Positions 24,555 through 25,064 of a DNA stretch of 25,064 bases are shown here, in pieces (positions within the stretch are counted from its first letter, which is position 1; each line of letters opens with the position of its first letter). The translations under genes were made by a program, and so were the position numbers. Source of the DNA: JAICIG01 sp035532215 (GTDB taxonomy: Bacteria; Planctomycetota; Planctomycetia; Pirellulales; JAICIG01); the NCBI GenBank assembly GCA_035532215.1, contig DATKRK010000105.1, forward strand, positions 1-25,064, read 5' to 3'. A model generated the notes under the pieces. It did no database searches, was not told where the DNA came from, and was given only the letters and a program-made list of their open reading frames with translations.

Positions 24555-24615
24555 CGTAGGTTATGCTTTAGCATAACGACTCGTGGAGCAGCGTTATGCT
24601 GAAGCATAACCTACG
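24555..24615. repeat. Second BIME-like family, GTAG-headed inverted pair
   Basis: 24-bp arms at 24555-24578 and 24592-24615 are reverse complements with one mismatch, 13 nt apart. Each arm is cgtag plus a small hairpin (gttatgct-tt-agcataac), so it shares the GTAG head and layout of the 21996 element but a different stem. It lies between the convergent zwf and phosphoesterase genes and may end both transcripts. Confidence 0.85.
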
Positions 24616-24641
24616 GGTCTGTGTGCCGTCGCCGGAATGGG

Positions 24642-25064
24642 TCACGCCTGGAGCCTCAACTCACCCCGTTCATTCACCTGCCACACTTCGCCGCTCATGA
24701 CGTCGAGCGCCGTCAGCCAACCGCCGCTACAGCAGGCCGTATCGATGCAGACGAGATGACCAAGATCGAGGATGTTTCCGTCGGTCTGCGGAGTGTGGCC
24801 GACGATGGCGATTCGACCCGAAGGGTGTGGACCAGGCGTGTACTCCCGAAGACTCACCCAAAGCAGGTGGCGGCGGTTTTGGCCTTTCAGTAACAACTTG
24901 TTTGGCTCGTAGTTGGCGTGGACAAAGAAGTGCGTCTTTGCGACGTGATATTACCCCGGCATGAAAGTGGATCGCAATTCGGTAACGGACGCATATCGGA
25001 CGGAAGGATGGAGAAAGTAACTGATGACATGTTCGGGCAAGTGAAGCAGCTTTCTCATGAAGCT
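24642..25064 (-). pseudogene. Metallophosphoesterase C-terminal region, with in-frame stop; runs off the window
   Basis: The minus strand encodes THFFVHANYEPNK, GRIAIVGHTPQTDG, LVCIDTACCSGGWLTALD and VWQVNERGELRL: the C-terminal half of a PPP-type phosphoesterase (serine/threonine phosphatase or ApaH-like), with the metal-binding GHTP histidine and the D-T-x-C..GG.LTAL closing motif. The same frame upstream to the edge reads FMRKLLHLPEHVISYFLHPS, family-like, but a TAA at 24951-24953 breaks it. The stretch between VRY and YHVAKTHFF looks like an extra 42 bp or so not expected in the family. It is either a broken gene, a very recent insertion, or two reading segments wrongly joined by me. The N-terminal metal ligands are outside the window. 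Confidence 0.6.

Noticed and set aside
24621..24893. Plus-strand 90-codon ORF at the right end
   Set aside because: It is antisense to the phosphoesterase motifs GHTP and DTACCSGGWLTALD and has no features of its own.

Overview
The window looks like the chromosome of a Planctomycetota bacterium, most likely of the Pirellulales type. The DNA is GC-rich, and several genes belong to families expanded in that phylum: a twin-arginine-exported Gfo/Idh/MocA oxidoreductase, a DUF1501 protein, a PD40 beta-propeller fused to a HEFAH zincin, a soluble Ser/Thr kinase with an FHA domain, and a small membrane protein with the FSLR..WTT motif. No rRNA, tRNA, CRISPR array, prophage or complete insertion sequence was recognised. 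Lineage and gene calls come from reading motifs, not from database searches.

Layout. 1-890 (minus) is the N-terminal part of an exported Gfo/Idh/MocA oxidoreductase. 1220-2323 (plus) is a nucleotidyltransferase-HD fusion. 2431-5629 (minus) is a translationally overlapping pair: DUF1501 protein, then PD40-zincin. 5630-7397 is gene-poor, with a small PilZ-like protein and a KOW-only remnant of a NusG/UpxY-type antiterminator. 7398-9798 is a convergent pair, a kinase-FHA protein and an FHA-LuxR regulator, separated by a palindromic MITE-like element whose CTAG ends supply both stop codons. 10056-14442 (minus) holds pyrF, rbsK, an unusual aldehyde dehydrogenase-fold protein and a small membrane protein. 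14443-15516 is a long leader, a glycine-rich RRM protein, a second copy of the MITE and a strong intrinsic terminator. 15564-17671 (plus) encodes a COG2509-type FAD protein and a small hypothetical. 17969-24543 (plus) is a central-carbon block: PPi-dependent phosphofructokinase, HAD hydrolase, gnd, SDR oxidoreductase, zwf. The right edge (minus) carries the C-terminal part of a metallophosphoesterase with an in-frame stop.

How it fits together. zwf and gnd give the two NADPH-producing steps of the oxidative pentose phosphate pathway, and the PPi-PFK gives reversible upper glycolysis; the HAD and SDR proteins between them have no assigned substrate. The kinase and the FHA-LuxR factor are a plausible phospho-threonine signalling pair.

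The most distinctive non-coding feature is repeat density. Nearly every spacer from 9 kb onward holds a different palindromic family: CTAG-ended MITEs, GTAG-headed REP/BIME-like hairpins, a GGAGGC hairpin family flanking pfp, CCCTCTCCC hairpins, and nested inverted repeats before zwf. Three genes (kinase, FHA-LuxR, pyrF) end on stop codons lying inside these repeats.
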